From positions 1 to 64,000 of the forward strand of contig NZ_JAGINQ010000026.1 in the NCBI RefSeq assembly GCF_017876165.1: a stretch of 64,000 bases of DNA. The letters run 5' to 3'. Position numbers and translations under genes: made by a program. Origin of the DNA: Azospirillum soli (lineage in GTDB: Bacteria; Pseudomonadota; Alphaproteobacteria; Azospirillales; Azospirillaceae). Below the pieces are notes generated by a model. It was not told the origin of the DNA and did no database searches. It saw only the letters and a list, made by a program, of their open reading frames with translations. Positions 1-7,663 of the stretch are shown here, in pieces; the first letter of the stretch is position 1, and the number at the start of each line of letters is the position of its first letter.

Positions 1-171
1 GGCATTCGCCAGGGCACCATCCGGATTGACCGCCACCCCGGCACCGGGCGGTACCTGTTTCCGGATGCCGATTGGACCTTCGATGTCCTCCGGAAACTGC
101 GGGCGCACCAGATCCCAGCCGCCGACTTCAGGGCACATCAGGCGAACACGGAGGGGAATCACTATGGGTGA
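1..171 (+). CDS. 3' end of an unidentified gene, possibly a site-specific recombinase
   Basis: The plus strand is open from the first base to a TGA at 169-171, giving 56 C-terminal residues that start before the window. They contain a basic stretch followed by GTGRYLFPD, which resembles the tail of some large serine recombinases as I remember them; this is a weak family guess. The stop codon overlaps the 3' end of the IS66 tnpB gene on the other strand by 10 bases. The fragment could be part of a host gene cut by the insertion element, part of another mobile element, or a chance reading frame. Confidence 0.3.
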   Translation, partial: GIRQGTIRIDRHPGTGRYLFPDADWTFDVLRKLRAHQIPAADFRAHQANTEGNHYG

Positions 172-464
172 TCGAGCAGCATGGCGAGTTCGGCCGGAGT
201 CAGCCGAACCCGCTCGGTGGCCGGGCTGGGCCAGACGAAGCGGCCTTTCTCCAGCCGCTTGGCGACCAGCAGAAAGCCCTGGCCATCCCAGAGCAGAAGC
301 TTCAGCAGGTCGCCGCGCTTGCCGCGGAAGGCGAAGATCTGGCCGGAGAACGGATCCTGGCCGAGGTGCTGCTGGACGACGGCGGCCAAGCCGTCGAACC
401 CCTTGCGCATGTCGACCGGCCGCGCCGCCAGCCAGATCCGCACGCCGGGTGGGACGCTGATCAT
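162..464 (-). CDS. tnpB: IS66 family TnpB (Orf2)
   Basis: This 100-residue protein matches the IS66 accessory protein Orf2 in length and sequence. It opens with the family's V/I-x-IWLAARPVDMRKGFDGLA block (residues about 8-27) and continues with the basic KRLEKGRFVWP stretch near residue 70-79. TnpB is required with TnpA and TnpC for transposition of IS66 elements, although its biochemical role is not settled. The start ATG overlaps the stop of tnpA in an ATGA, the usual translational coupling in this family. The expected third gene, tnpC (DDE transposase), is not found in the 161 bases left before the window edge, so the element is probably incomplete here. Confidence 0.9.
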   Translation of the reverse strand: MISVPPGVRIWLAARPVDMRKGFDGLAAVVQQHLGQDPFSGQIFAFRGKRGDLLKLLLWDGQGFLLVAKRLEKGRFVWPSPATERVRLTPAELAMLLDHP

Positions 465-832
465 CGCCGCCCCGTCACGGCGGCAATCAACGCCTTCAGC
501 GCCGACACCGGGTAATCCGCTCCAACCTCCAGGCGCGTCCCGTCGGGAAAGGTGATCAGGGCGCGTGACGGCACCGGCGACGGTGGCGCCTCCGGTGTAG
601 GAACCGGCGTCGCATTCAGCGTCACCGGGATCAGCTCGTTCGGGACGACGGCGCCGGGGATCCCCAGCTGCTTGCGCCACAGGTGCAGGCAGCTCTCGGC
701 GACGCCGTGGCGACGCGCCACGTGGGTGATGACCGCCCCAGGCTCGTACGTCTCGGCCACCAGCCGGGCCTTCTCCTCGGTGCTCCACCGGCGCCGCTCA
801 CCGCGGCCGGTGATGATCTCCACTCTCGACAT
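461..832 (-). CDS. tnpA: IS66 family TnpA (Orf1) helix-turn-helix protein
   Basis: The 123-residue product has the IS66 Orf1 pattern. An N-terminal helix-turn-helix (RRRWSTEEKARLVAETY, then HVARRHGVAESCLHLWRKQ) presumably binds the element ends, and a proline-rich hinge leads to a short C-terminal domain (FPDGTRLEVGADYPVSALKALI). I chose ATG 832 because TTGGAGG lies at a good ribosome-binding distance upstream; an ATG at 892 is in frame but lies further out. It is translationally coupled to tnpB by a 4-base overlap. Together they form the 5' part of an IS66-type element whose outer end is at 929. Confidence 0.88.
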   Translation of the reverse strand: MSRVEIITGRGERRRWSTEEKARLVAETYEPGAVITHVARRHGVAESCLHLWRKQLGIPGAVVPNELIPVTLNATPVPTPEAPPSPVPSRALITFPDGTRLEVGADYPVSALKALIAAVTGRR

Positions 833-956
833 CAAGCGAGCCTCCAATGGGGCTCCCTTGGAGCCTCCGCTGACTCGCTCTTCGCCGATCACCTCATCCT
901 CGGCAAGGCGGCGTTCCGCAGATGCTTACTCCGGTTCCTATGGCCCGGCTCTGCGC

Positions 957-2084
957 ATGGCCGTTGACCTTTTTGGCCAGTTCGCGGCCTCGGTCGAGGC
1001 CGGCGAAGCGGAGAAGGCCGCGCGGATGGCAAAAGGGCTTTTCCATGACCTTGCCCGGGAGACCCGCTGGAACCCAGCCTACCTGCTGACCATGCTTGGC
1101 GGTCTGGTGGAAGCCCTGACCACGGGAGCCCTGACAGAACCGTCCTATCAGGCCCGTTTGCGGACCTATATTGAAACCGATAACCGTTTCAACGAGTTTG
1201 TCGCCTGGTTGACCCCGGCCTACAAACCGCCCCAGAACGTTCCGCCTGCCCCCGGAGTCCTAGGCGTGGCCGATCCCGCCGTGCTGGAGAACAGCATTTC
1301 CACCCTGCGCCGGGACGGATATCACTTGTTCGAGAAGCGTGTGCCGGACGAGGTGATGGTACGCTTGGAGTCCTTTGCCCTTCAGGCCCCGGCGAAGGCC
1401 ATTTACCCTGAGCGGCGGCCGTCCCAGGACACGGCGGTCGATCTGACGAACAAGGAAGTCGACGGCTTTCAGCTCGACGCGCAAGCCGTTCTCGATTGTC
1501 CGGACGTTCAGGCCCTTCTGATGGACCCCAGCTTCTGGTCGGTGGCGCGCTCCTATCTCGGCTGTGAACCGGTATGCATCGGCGCCACCATGCGCTGGAG
1601 TGTGCCGTCCGCCCGTCTGCCCAGCGATTCCCTGGCTCAGTTCTACCATTGGGACGCCGGCTGGCTGAACTGGCTGAATTTTTTCTTCTACGTTACTGAT
1701 TGCCCGTCGCCGGAGTACGGTCCCCATGTTTATGTCCGCGGCACCCACGTGCACGGGGCCAAGCCCGCGGAACTGCGCCAACGTTTCTATGCCCGCATCA
1801 GCGACGCCGATATTGAGCAAATTTATAAGCGCGAGAACATCATTCCCGTCACCGGCCCGCGCGGATCGGTCTTCGCCGGCGATACGCGCTGCTGGCACAA
1901 GGGCCTTCACCCCACCGGACACCATCGGCTGACCCTGCAGTTCAGCTTCGTCAGCACTCCTTTGCTGGCCACTCGCTTCTTCGATCGGAAGCTGCTCTTC
2001 AAAAACAGCCACACGGAACCTTTTAAGGTCTTTGTCCGAGAGAACCGGGACCGCTTCTCCCCGCTCTATTACGATTGGGAGTGA
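957..2084 (+). CDS. PhyH-like Fe(II)/2-oxoglutarate dioxygenase, probably 5'-truncated
   Basis: The 375-residue product resembles the phytanoyl-CoA dioxygenase (PhyH) superfamily. It has an HxD pair (H231-W-D233), a later WHKG histidine (H314) that would complete the 2-His-1-carboxylate iron triad, and an arginine ten residues on (R324) that could hold 2-oxoglutarate. The N-terminal 100 residues are a separate helical extension. The frame is open back to the IS66 boundary at 929/930, and no ribosome binding site precedes ATG 957, so the native start was probably removed by the insertion. It converges with the nonulosonic acid operon and may modify a sugar or lipid of that pathway; the substrate is unknown. 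Whether it is still expressed is uncertain. Confidence 0.65.
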   Translation: MAVDLFGQFAASVEAGEAEKAARMAKGLFHDLARETRWNPAYLLTMLGGLVEALTTGALTEPSYQARLRTYIETDNRFNEFVAWLTPAYKPPQNVPPAPGVLGVADPAVLENSISTLRRDGYHLFEKRVPDEVMVRLESFALQAPAKAIYPERRPSQDTAVDLTNKEVDGFQLDAQAVLDCPDVQALLMDPSFWSVARSYLGCEPVCIGATMRWSVPSARLPSDSLAQFYHWDAGWLNWLNFFFYVTDCPSPEYGPHVYVRGTHVHGAKPAELRQRFYARISDADIEQIYKRENIIPVTGPRGSVFAGDTRCWHKGLHPTGHHRLTLQFSFVSTPLLATRFFDRKLLFKNSHTEPFKVFVRENRDRFSPLYYDWE

Positions 2085-2103
2085 GGTTAGCGGGCGCATT
2101 CTT

Positions 2104-2152
2104 CGCCGCTCGACCGGCACACCGACGAAACGGTGTCCCGGTGGAGCGGCGG
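2104..2152. terminator. Long hairpin between convergent genes
   Basis: Between the stop codons of the PhyH-like gene and pseI lies a nested inverted repeat: CGCCGCTC, ACCGG and CACACCG on one side, and CGGTGT, CCGGT and GAGCGGCG on the other, around an ACGAAA loop. There is no clear T run on either side, so it may be a bidirectional transcript-end hairpin rather than a classical intrinsic terminator. Confidence 0.45.
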
Positions 2153-2163
2153 CCTGCCCCGCG

Positions 2164-3213
2164 TTAGTCGATCAGAGGCCAGTCCAGCGCGGTTCCACGG
2201 GGGATCGCCCGGCGCGCCCGACGGCCGAGAACCCGCGGCAGTTCCTTGGGAGCCATGCCGTAGCCGGGCCGGATCACCCGGACGCTGTCCTCCGTGAAGA
2301 CCTCACCCTCGGCCATGTCGCGCACGATATAGAGAGAGCGTCGGAAGATCATGTTTGGGCGTTCGCTTGCGGCCCGTTCGTAAGAGACGCGGCCCAGGGC
2401 CTCCCAGGCATCGCAGCATTGAGTGACCAGCGTGCGGAGTTCGTCCGGTTCCAAGGAGAAGGGGCCGTCAGGCCCGCCGTCAGCCCTATTCAAAGTAAAG
2501 TGCTTTTCGATCAGGACCGCCCCCTGGCCGACCGCCACGACGGACACCGCGGTCCCGAGCGTGTGGTCTGACAACCCGGTCGCCACGCCGAACGCCTCGG
2601 CAAGGTGGGAGATGGTGCGCAGGTTGGCCTCGCGGGCCGGTGCCGGATAGGCGCTGACGCAATGGAGCAGGATGAGGTCGCGCGCGCCGTTCTCGCGCGC
2701 GGTGCGCACCGCGTCGCTGATCTCGCCGAGATCCGCCATACCCGTCGACATGATGATCGGCTTGCCGGTTTGGGCAACCCGAGCAATTAGCGGCAGATCC
2801 GGTACCTCGAAGGAGGCGATCTTGTAGACTGGATTATCTAGCTTTTCCAAGAGATCGACCGCTGTCGCATCGAACGGCGTGCTGAAAACGGTGATCCCCA
2901 GGCGCCGTCCCTCGGCGAACAGCTCGTCATGCCAATCCCACGGGGTCTGCGCCTCGCGGTAGAGGTCGTAGAGCTTGTAGCCGTCCCACAACCCGCCCTG
3001 AATTCGGAAATCCGGACCGGAATGATCGATGGTCATGGTGTCGGCGGTGTAGGTTTGAAGCTTGACCGCGTCGGCGCCCGCCTCCTTCGCTGCACGCATA
3101 ATGGCCACGGCCCGACCAATGTCGCCGTTGTGGTTCGCCGACAGCTCCGCCACGACGTAAGGAGGATGGTCGGGTCCGACGGGTCGGCCCGCAATGGTGA
3201 AGGTGCCGCTCAT
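2164..3213 (-). CDS. pseI: Pseudaminic acid synthase PseI (NeuB family)
   Basis: This 349-residue protein is a NeuB-family sialic acid synthase. It has an N-terminal TIM barrel (AELSANHNGD at about 22-31, KLQTYTADTMT at about 51-61, HCVSAYP, GLSDHTLG) and a C-terminal SAF/antifreeze-like domain (RRSLYIVRDMAEGEVF to the end). It condenses phosphoenolpyruvate with a free 2,4-diamido hexose to give the nine-carbon acid. The KLQTYTADTMT stretch and its partner genes pseB, pseC and pseG favour pseudaminic over neuraminic acid. ATG 3213 has GGAG 10 bases upstream. It is the last gene of a seven-gene minus-strand operon. A CMP-transferase (PseF), needed to activate the product, is not in this window. 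Confidence 0.88.
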   Translation of the reverse strand: MSGTFTIAGRPVGPDHPPYVVAELSANHNGDIGRAVAIMRAAKEAGADAVKLQTYTADTMTIDHSGPDFRIQGGLWDGYKLYDLYREAQTPWDWHDELFAEGRRLGITVFSTPFDATAVDLLEKLDNPVYKIASFEVPDLPLIARVAQTGKPIIMSTGMADLGEISDAVRTARENGARDLILLHCVSAYPAPAREANLRTISHLAEAFGVATGLSDHTLGTAVSVVAVGQGAVLIEKHFTLNRADGGPDGPFSLEPDELRTLVTQCCDAWEALGRVSYERAASERPNMIFRRSLYIVRDMAEGEVFTEDSVRVIRPGYGMAPKELPRVLGRRARRAIPRGTALDWPLID

Positions 3214-3245
3214 GAGGTTGGCTCCGTGAAGTTCGGACAGCTGGA

Positions 3246-3938
3246 TCAGGACCAGAAGGAGCGGATGACGCCGAATGCCTCGGCGGCGGCCAGGCCGGAT
3301 TGGGCACCCCGCAGACGGGCAAGCGCCTGCACCGCTTCCAAGGATCGCGCGTGAGGGAAGGGCCGCATCTCGGCCTCGTAGCAGCGCAAGGCAGTTATTT
3401 TCTGTGCCAGCGTGCCGGAGACATTGACGAAATGGGTCGGCTGGAAGGGAGTGCCCGAGTCGGGCGATCCCCACTCGGTGCTCGACAACGTTTCGAAGGT
3501 GTAGATCGCCCGCAACACGTGACCAGGCAAGGGGCGGCAGGCCGTCAGCGTCGCGCGGTGGACAATCAGGTGGTCGACGTTCAGATCACCGCCATGATGG
3601 GTGTAGACGATGGTTGGGCGGATCTCGGACACATGTGTCTCAATCTGCTTGACCACGTCCAGCAGGTCTAGGGAATCCATCCGATTATCGGGTAGCGTCG
3701 TGAAGCGAGGCGGGCGGGTCCCGAGCAGACCGGCGGCCGTGGCGGCTGACTGGCGAAGGTCCGACAGGTTGGCGTCGTGCTGCTCGACATTCCGGATCGT
3801 GCTGCGACTGGTGACCCCTTCGGCCATGATCAGCACATGGACGTCGTCTCCCTGTGAGGCGTGACGAGCGGCAGTGCCCCCGACCCCCAGCACTTCGTCG
3901 TCGGGATGTGCGGCAATGATCAGGACGGTTTCACTCAT
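3246..3938 (-). CDS. PIG-L/LmbE family N-deacetylase
   Basis: The 230-residue protein has the diagnostic AHPDDE zinc motif at residues 10-15 and the later histidine pair in THHGGDLNVDHLIVH that completes metal binding. Family members remove N-acetyl groups from GlcNAc-type sugars or conjugates (for example GlcNAc-PI, GlcNAc-inositol and bacillithiol precursors). Its place between a formyltransferase and pseI suggests that it deacetylates a sugar intermediate of the nonulosonic acid pathway, freeing an amine for another acyl group. That role is inferred from position only. It is the usual length for the family and shows no signal peptide. Confidence 0.85.
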   Translation of the reverse strand: MSETVLIIAAHPDDEVLGVGGTAARHASQGDDVHVLIMAEGVTSRSTIRNVEQHDANLSDLRQSAATAAGLLGTRPPRFTTLPDNRMDSLDLLDVVKQIETHVSEIRPTIVYTHHGGDLNVDHLIVHRATLTACRPLPGHVLRAIYTFETLSSTEWGSPDSGTPFQPTHFVNVSGTLAQKITALRCYEAEMRPFPHARSLEAVQALARLRGAQSGLAAAEAFGVIRSFWS

Positions 3939-3963
3939 GGCAGTGCAGGCTCCGACGCTGGGA

Positions 3964-4647
3964 TCAGGAAGCGGTCTTCGGACGGATGGTGACGGTGGCC
4001 GTCACGGCGCCGTCTTGGCGCCGCGCGTCAGAGAATTCCAGGCGCAGGCTTCCGTGATCCAAGAAGGCGTGCGGGTAGCTTTCAGCGTCGAGCATCCGGA
4101 TGTGGTCATAGAGCGCATCGAGGTCCGCCATGTCCGGCAACCGGCTGTCCTCGGGCTTGCGCCGGGTGAACAGCACCGGCGTTCCCTGCTGAGGGGTCGG
4201 GACCGGTTCCAACGCCACGATTTCGGCGATCATGTCCCAAGCCAGATCGGCCATCCGCTCGAAAATGTCCTGTGCGCGCCCCGACAGCGACAAGGGACGC
4301 TTCAGGTAGACTGGACCGGCGTCTAGCTCATCGACCATCCGCAAGGCGGTCAGCATCGTATCGCGGTGGCCGCGCTGGATAAGGTTCTGAAGCGGGCTGC
4401 CGCCGCGACCATAGGGGACGTCGGCCATGTGGAAGCAGACGCATTCGACCGCTGCCAGCACATCGGCCGGGACCTTCCAAGACCAATGCGGGAAGAACAC
4501 GTAGCGGACGCCTAGAGCCTGGAGCCGGTCGGTGGTCAGGTCCTCAGGCCGCTCAATCAAGCTCCATTGCCCTAGCAAGCTGGGCGAACGACGATGAAAA
4601 GCATCGATGTTCCAGGGCTTTACCGTAGCGACCGCATAGCGTTTCAC
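3964..4647 (-). CDS. Formyltransferase-like protein, second of a tandem pair
   Basis: This 227-residue protein belongs to the folate-dependent formyltransferase fold (Fmt/PurN family). It carries FHMADVPYGRGGSPLQNLI (H73 in the position of the catalytic histidine) and ELDAGPVYLK (D109 in the position of the catalytic aspartate). The asparagine two residues before the histidine in classical enzymes is cysteine here (C71). It lacks the tRNA-binding C-terminal domain of methionyl-tRNA formyltransferase, so a sugar-amine acceptor is likely. Its ATG overlaps the stop of the upstream formyltransferase gene in an ATGA, so the two are coupled. The acceptor and the chemical step are unproven. Confidence 0.7.
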   Translation of the reverse strand: MKRYAVATVKPWNIDAFHRRSPSLLGQWSLIERPEDLTTDRLQALGVRYVFFPHWSWKVPADVLAAVECVCFHMADVPYGRGGSPLQNLIQRGHRDTMLTALRMVDELDAGPVYLKRPLSLSGRAQDIFERMADLAWDMIAEIVALEPVPTPQQGTPVLFTRRKPEDSRLPDMADLDALYDHIRMLDAESYPHAFLDHGSLRLEFSDARRQDGAVTATVTIRPKTAS

Positions 4648-5351
4648 GGCTCTGCCTCATCCCACTTCTCAATCCTCAGCCGGTAACGATGCCCGGCAAG
4701 GCGAAAGAACGCCGGATAGCGGTCGTTGTCAACGACGCGCAGCAGGTTGAATTGTTCGGCAATGCTGCGGTGCGGATCAAGTTCGCTGTCGACCGGGCGG
4801 CGGCGCGGAAAGAAACTGGGGTCTCCGACCTGCGGTTCCCCGGCCGGGGGGGACGGCATCGCAAGATAGCGCAAGCACACGTCGATGGTAATCCGTCCCT
4901 GGGCATTGCGAATTTCGTCGTTCAGCTCATGACCAGAGAACTGCATGGTGTTGCGCAGGATGACGTCACCCGCATCGACCTCGGCCGCCATATCGATCAG
5001 ACACACCGGGATGCGGTCGGCACCCCCTAGGATCTGCCAAGCGACCGGAGCGAATCCGCGCCCCTTCGGCAGGTCACTCTCGTGCACAACCAGATTGACC
5101 CTGTTGCGCCCCAGAACCCCGGGGGGCGTAATGTGCATGCATCCCAGATAGAAGGCGACTCCGCCTTTCCCGACCGCATCGTGGTTGCGGCACAGAACGG
5201 CGTCGTCCCCGCCGGCCTTGATCATTTCCACCAGCTGTTCCGCGTAGGGCAGAATCCAGCTGGGGTTGTCGACCACGACATGAATTTTGCGGGGGGACGA
5301 CCACCAGTCAGGGGCGCGATCTGTGGTCGCCGGAGTGGATTGGGACGTCAT
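4644..5351 (-). CDS. Formyltransferase-like protein, first of a tandem pair
   Basis: The 235-residue product carries NLVVHESDLPKGRGFAPVAW (N86, H90, then LPKGRG) and AEVDAGDVI (D126), the two active-site blocks of 10-formyl-tetrahydrofolate-dependent transferases. As in its neighbour, the residue two places before the histidine is not asparagine (V88), but N86 is close by. The rest is about 100 residues of C-terminal tail specific to this subgroup. Both ends overlap neighbouring genes by 4 bases (pseG upstream, the second formyltransferase downstream). In the canonical pathway an N-acetyltransferase (PseH) acts at this point; none is present here, so this enzyme may formylate the 4-amine instead. 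That substitution is inference. Confidence 0.75.
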   Translation of the reverse strand: MTSQSTPATTDRAPDWWSSPRKIHVVVDNPSWILPYAEQLVEMIKAGGDDAVLCRNHDAVGKGGVAFYLGCMHITPPGVLGRNRVNLVVHESDLPKGRGFAPVAWQILGGADRIPVCLIDMAAEVDAGDVILRNTMQFSGHELNDEIRNAQGRITIDVCLRYLAMPSPPAGEPQVGDPSFFPRRRPVDSELDPHRSIAEQFNLLRVVDNDRYPAFFRLAGHRYRLRIEKWDEAEP

Positions 5352-6448
5352 CGCAGGCTTCTCTCCAAGTCTTCCAGCAGCCGCTCGCATCCCAGCCCGT
5401 CGCACAGAGCGGTCGCGGCACGGCTCATGGCAATTCTTGCTTGGTCGTCGTGGACCAGAACAGACAGAGCCTCGGCGACAGCCGAGGCCGGCACCGACGG
5501 GTGCCGACCAAGCATCTGTATAGCTCCGGCGGCGTCGAGTTCGTGCGCGATCCGTTCCTGGTTGTTGGCCGTAACGATAACCAAGCCCGGCAAGCCCAAG
5601 CAGCAGCGTTCCCACGAAGTGGTGCCGCCGGCCCCTACCGCTAGGTCGGCTTCCACCATCAGGCCAGCCATGTCCGTGACGTCGCAGAGCAGCCGAGCCG
5701 GCTGCGGCATGGATGTGGTCCGGGCACGCACCCGTTCCACGTGGGGAGCGCCGCTGCCCAACACCACATCGACCCGCAAGGGCAGTCCGCTTGCGGCGAT
5801 CCCGTCCAGAACCAATCCGGTAGCGTCGTCGGGATCGCTCATGCCCATGGCGACAAGAACCCGCGGCTCCGCCGGCAACAACACCCGCCGCGCGAGAGCG
5901 GCAGGCTGGGCGGCGGCGAAGACCGGCCGCAGGAGCGCATGTGTGGAGCCGGTGAAGATCCGGCAGTCTGGACCGACCAAGCCCCGGTATTCCTCGGCCG
6001 CCCGCCCGAAGGTCTGGTCGAGCAGGATGTCGGCATCATGGGGTCGGTTCGCGAGATCGTCGATGGCGAGAATCCGGCGGGCCCAGGGTCGGTTCGCCCG
6101 TTCCCAACAGGCATCGAGGTCGTAATGGTCGACGACCAGCAGTTCCGCCCCTTCCGGCCATGAGGCGGCAAGCGTCTCGGGTGTCGGATCCTCCAAGATG
6201 CGGAACTCGTGTTGTGAGCGGGGCAGAGCTGCAGCGGCCTCCGGCGTGCCGGGGGCAACGGCGAATGCCGTCCGCCAGCCCCGCGCCGACATGCCGTCAG
6301 CCAAGGTCAGACACCGCATGATGTGCCCCCCGCCTATAACGCGGGACGCATCAGCACGGATGACGGCCAGCGGATTTGTAGTCACAACTTTCCCATCGGC
6401 GCCCATGGGATCGACGATCTGGCTTCCCATTACGCTCCGCTCGGCCAC
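5348..6448 (-). CDS. pseG: PseG, UDP-sugar hydrolase of pseudaminic acid synthesis
   Basis: The 366-residue protein has the PseG/MurG-like glycosyltransferase-B fold signature. RADASRVIGGGHIMRCLTLA near residue 31-50 contains the catalytic histidine (H42) after the glycine-rich loop, and the C-terminal half has GAGGTTSWERCCLGLP, the nucleotide-binding block. PseG cleaves UDP from UDP-2,4-diacetamido-trideoxy-altropyranose, releasing the free sugar for PseI. The start is ambiguous: ATGs at 6448, 6430 and 6406 are all in frame, and I use the longest. The stop overlaps the start of the next gene. Its presence sets the pathway as pseudaminic rather than legionaminic type, although PseG-like enzymes occur in variants. 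Confidence 0.85.
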   Translation of the reverse strand: MAERSVMGSQIVDPMGADGKVVTTNPLAVIRADASRVIGGGHIMRCLTLADGMSARGWRTAFAVAPGTPEAAAALPRSQHEFRILEDPTPETLAASWPEGAELLVVDHYDLDACWERANRPWARRILAIDDLANRPHDADILLDQTFGRAAEEYRGLVGPDCRIFTGSTHALLRPVFAAAQPAALARRVLLPAEPRVLVAMGMSDPDDATGLVLDGIAASGLPLRVDVVLGSGAPHVERVRARTTSMPQPARLLCDVTDMAGLMVEADLAVGAGGTTSWERCCLGLPGLVIVTANNQERIAHELDAAGAIQMLGRHPSVPASAVAEALSVLVHDDQARIAMSRAATALCDGLGCERLLEDLERSLR

Positions 6449-6455
6449 AGTCCGT

Positions 6456-7661
6456 TCACCCGATCCCCAAGCTGTCGGCTAGGGCGGCAACCACCCGGTC
6501 CACGTCGCTGTCGGCCATGCTTGGGAAGAGTGGCAGGGAAAGTGCGCGATCGTAATAGGTGCTGGCCCCCGGAAGGCGGATGTTGCCATAGCGGGCTTGG
6601 TAATAGGGTTGGCGATTGACCGGCAAATAATGAACTTGGGTGCCGATCCCTTGTTCGCGCAGTTGGCGCATCACCACACTGCGCGTCACGCCGGCACTGG
6701 AGAAGTCGATCAAGGCCACAGCCAGATGCCAAGCCGGTGCGCAGCCCGGGACCTTGCCAATGGGGCGAACCAGCGGCGCCAGAGGTGCTAGGGCTGCGGC
6801 GTAGCGATCCACCAGAGCCCGCCGGCGCGCGACGAACCTCTCCAGCTTGGCAAGCTGGCTCAGGCCAAGGGCGCACTGAATGTCCGTTGCCCGGTAGTTG
6901 AAGCCGATCTCCGGCATCTCGTAGTACCAGGGGTTGGGAGAGCCATCGGCGTCGAAGGCGTCGGCATGGTGCATGAAGTCTGCGCTCTCCCGCACCATGC
7001 CGTGGCTGCGCAGACGGCGGAGCCGGCGGGCGTCATTCGGATCGTGGATGGTCACGGCCCCGCCTTCTCCCATTGCGATCGTCTTTACGGGATGGAAGGA
7101 GAAGCAGGCGAAATCGCTGTGGCCACAGTCGCCGATCTTCCATCCGGGACCGCTCGTGCCGAGCGCGTGGCAAGCGTCTTCGATAAGCCGAAGCCCATGA
7201 CGGTCGGCCAGCGTCTTCAAGGATGCCATGTCCGCCGTCTGGCCATTAAGGTGGACCGGAGCGGCCGCCCGCACCGGTCCGTCAGCGCGGGCAAGAGCCT
7301 GCTCCAGATCCTGCGGACGCATCAGACCGGTATCGGGATCGACATCGGCGAAGACCACTTCAGCGCCGACATAGCGAACCGCGTTGGCTGTGGCAAGGAA
7401 CGTTACGGCAGGAACCACCACTCGATCGCCGAGTCCGATACCCGCACCCAGCATCGCCAGATGAAGAGCCGTCGTGCCGTTGGAGCAGACTACCGCAAAG
7501 GCGGCACCAGTGCGTTCGCACAGTTCCTCTTCAAACCGCTCCACCATTGGCCCGGTGGTCAGCGCCTCACCACGCAGAACTGCCGCCACAGCAGCGACAT
7601 CATCCTCCTCGATCACCTGCCGACCATAGGGCAGGAAATTCCCGGCACCTGCAATTGCCAT
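6456..7661 (-). CDS. pseC: PseC, UDP-sugar 4-aminotransferase
   Basis: This 401-residue PLP enzyme is of the DegT/DnrJ/EryC1 family. CSNGTTALHLAM at about 59-70 binds the cofactor phosphate, EDACHALG at about 161-168 holds the ring aspartate, and CFSFHPVKTIAMGEGG supplies the Schiff-base lysine (K193). PseC transfers an amino group from glutamate to the 4-keto sugar made by PseB. The ATG at 7661 begins just after the pseB stop (2 bases between them), which fits an operon; an upstream in-frame extension inside pseB is unlikely. The length is typical for the family. Confidence 0.9.
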   Translation of the reverse strand: MAIAGAGNFLPYGRQVIEEDDVAAVAAVLRGEALTTGPMVERFEEELCERTGAAFAVVCSNGTTALHLAMLGAGIGLGDRVVVPAVTFLATANAVRYVGAEVVFADVDPDTGLMRPQDLEQALARADGPVRAAAPVHLNGQTADMASLKTLADRHGLRLIEDACHALGTSGPGWKIGDCGHSDFACFSFHPVKTIAMGEGGAVTIHDPNDARRLRRLRSHGMVRESADFMHHADAFDADGSPNPWYYEMPEIGFNYRATDIQCALGLSQLAKLERFVARRRALVDRYAAALAPLAPLVRPIGKVPGCAPAWHLAVALIDFSSAGVTRSVVMRQLREQGIGTQVHYLPVNRQPYYQARYGNIRLPGASTYYDRALSLPLFPSMADSDVDRVVAALADSLGIG

Positions 7662-7663
7662 TT

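Larger units (their letters stand above)
162..929 (-). mobile_element. Partial IS66-type insertion element
   Basis: The element contains tnpA and tnpB but no recognisable tnpC. Its tnpA-proximal end is marked by GTAAGCATCTGCGGAACGCC, read on the minus strand from 929 to 910; GTAAGC is the classical start of IS66 terminal repeats. The other terminal repeat is not visible, so either the left part has been deleted or the element is truncated around 162. The sequence just beyond the 929 end is the reading frame of the PhyH-like gene, which seems to have lost its 5' end to this insertion. Confidence 0.75.
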
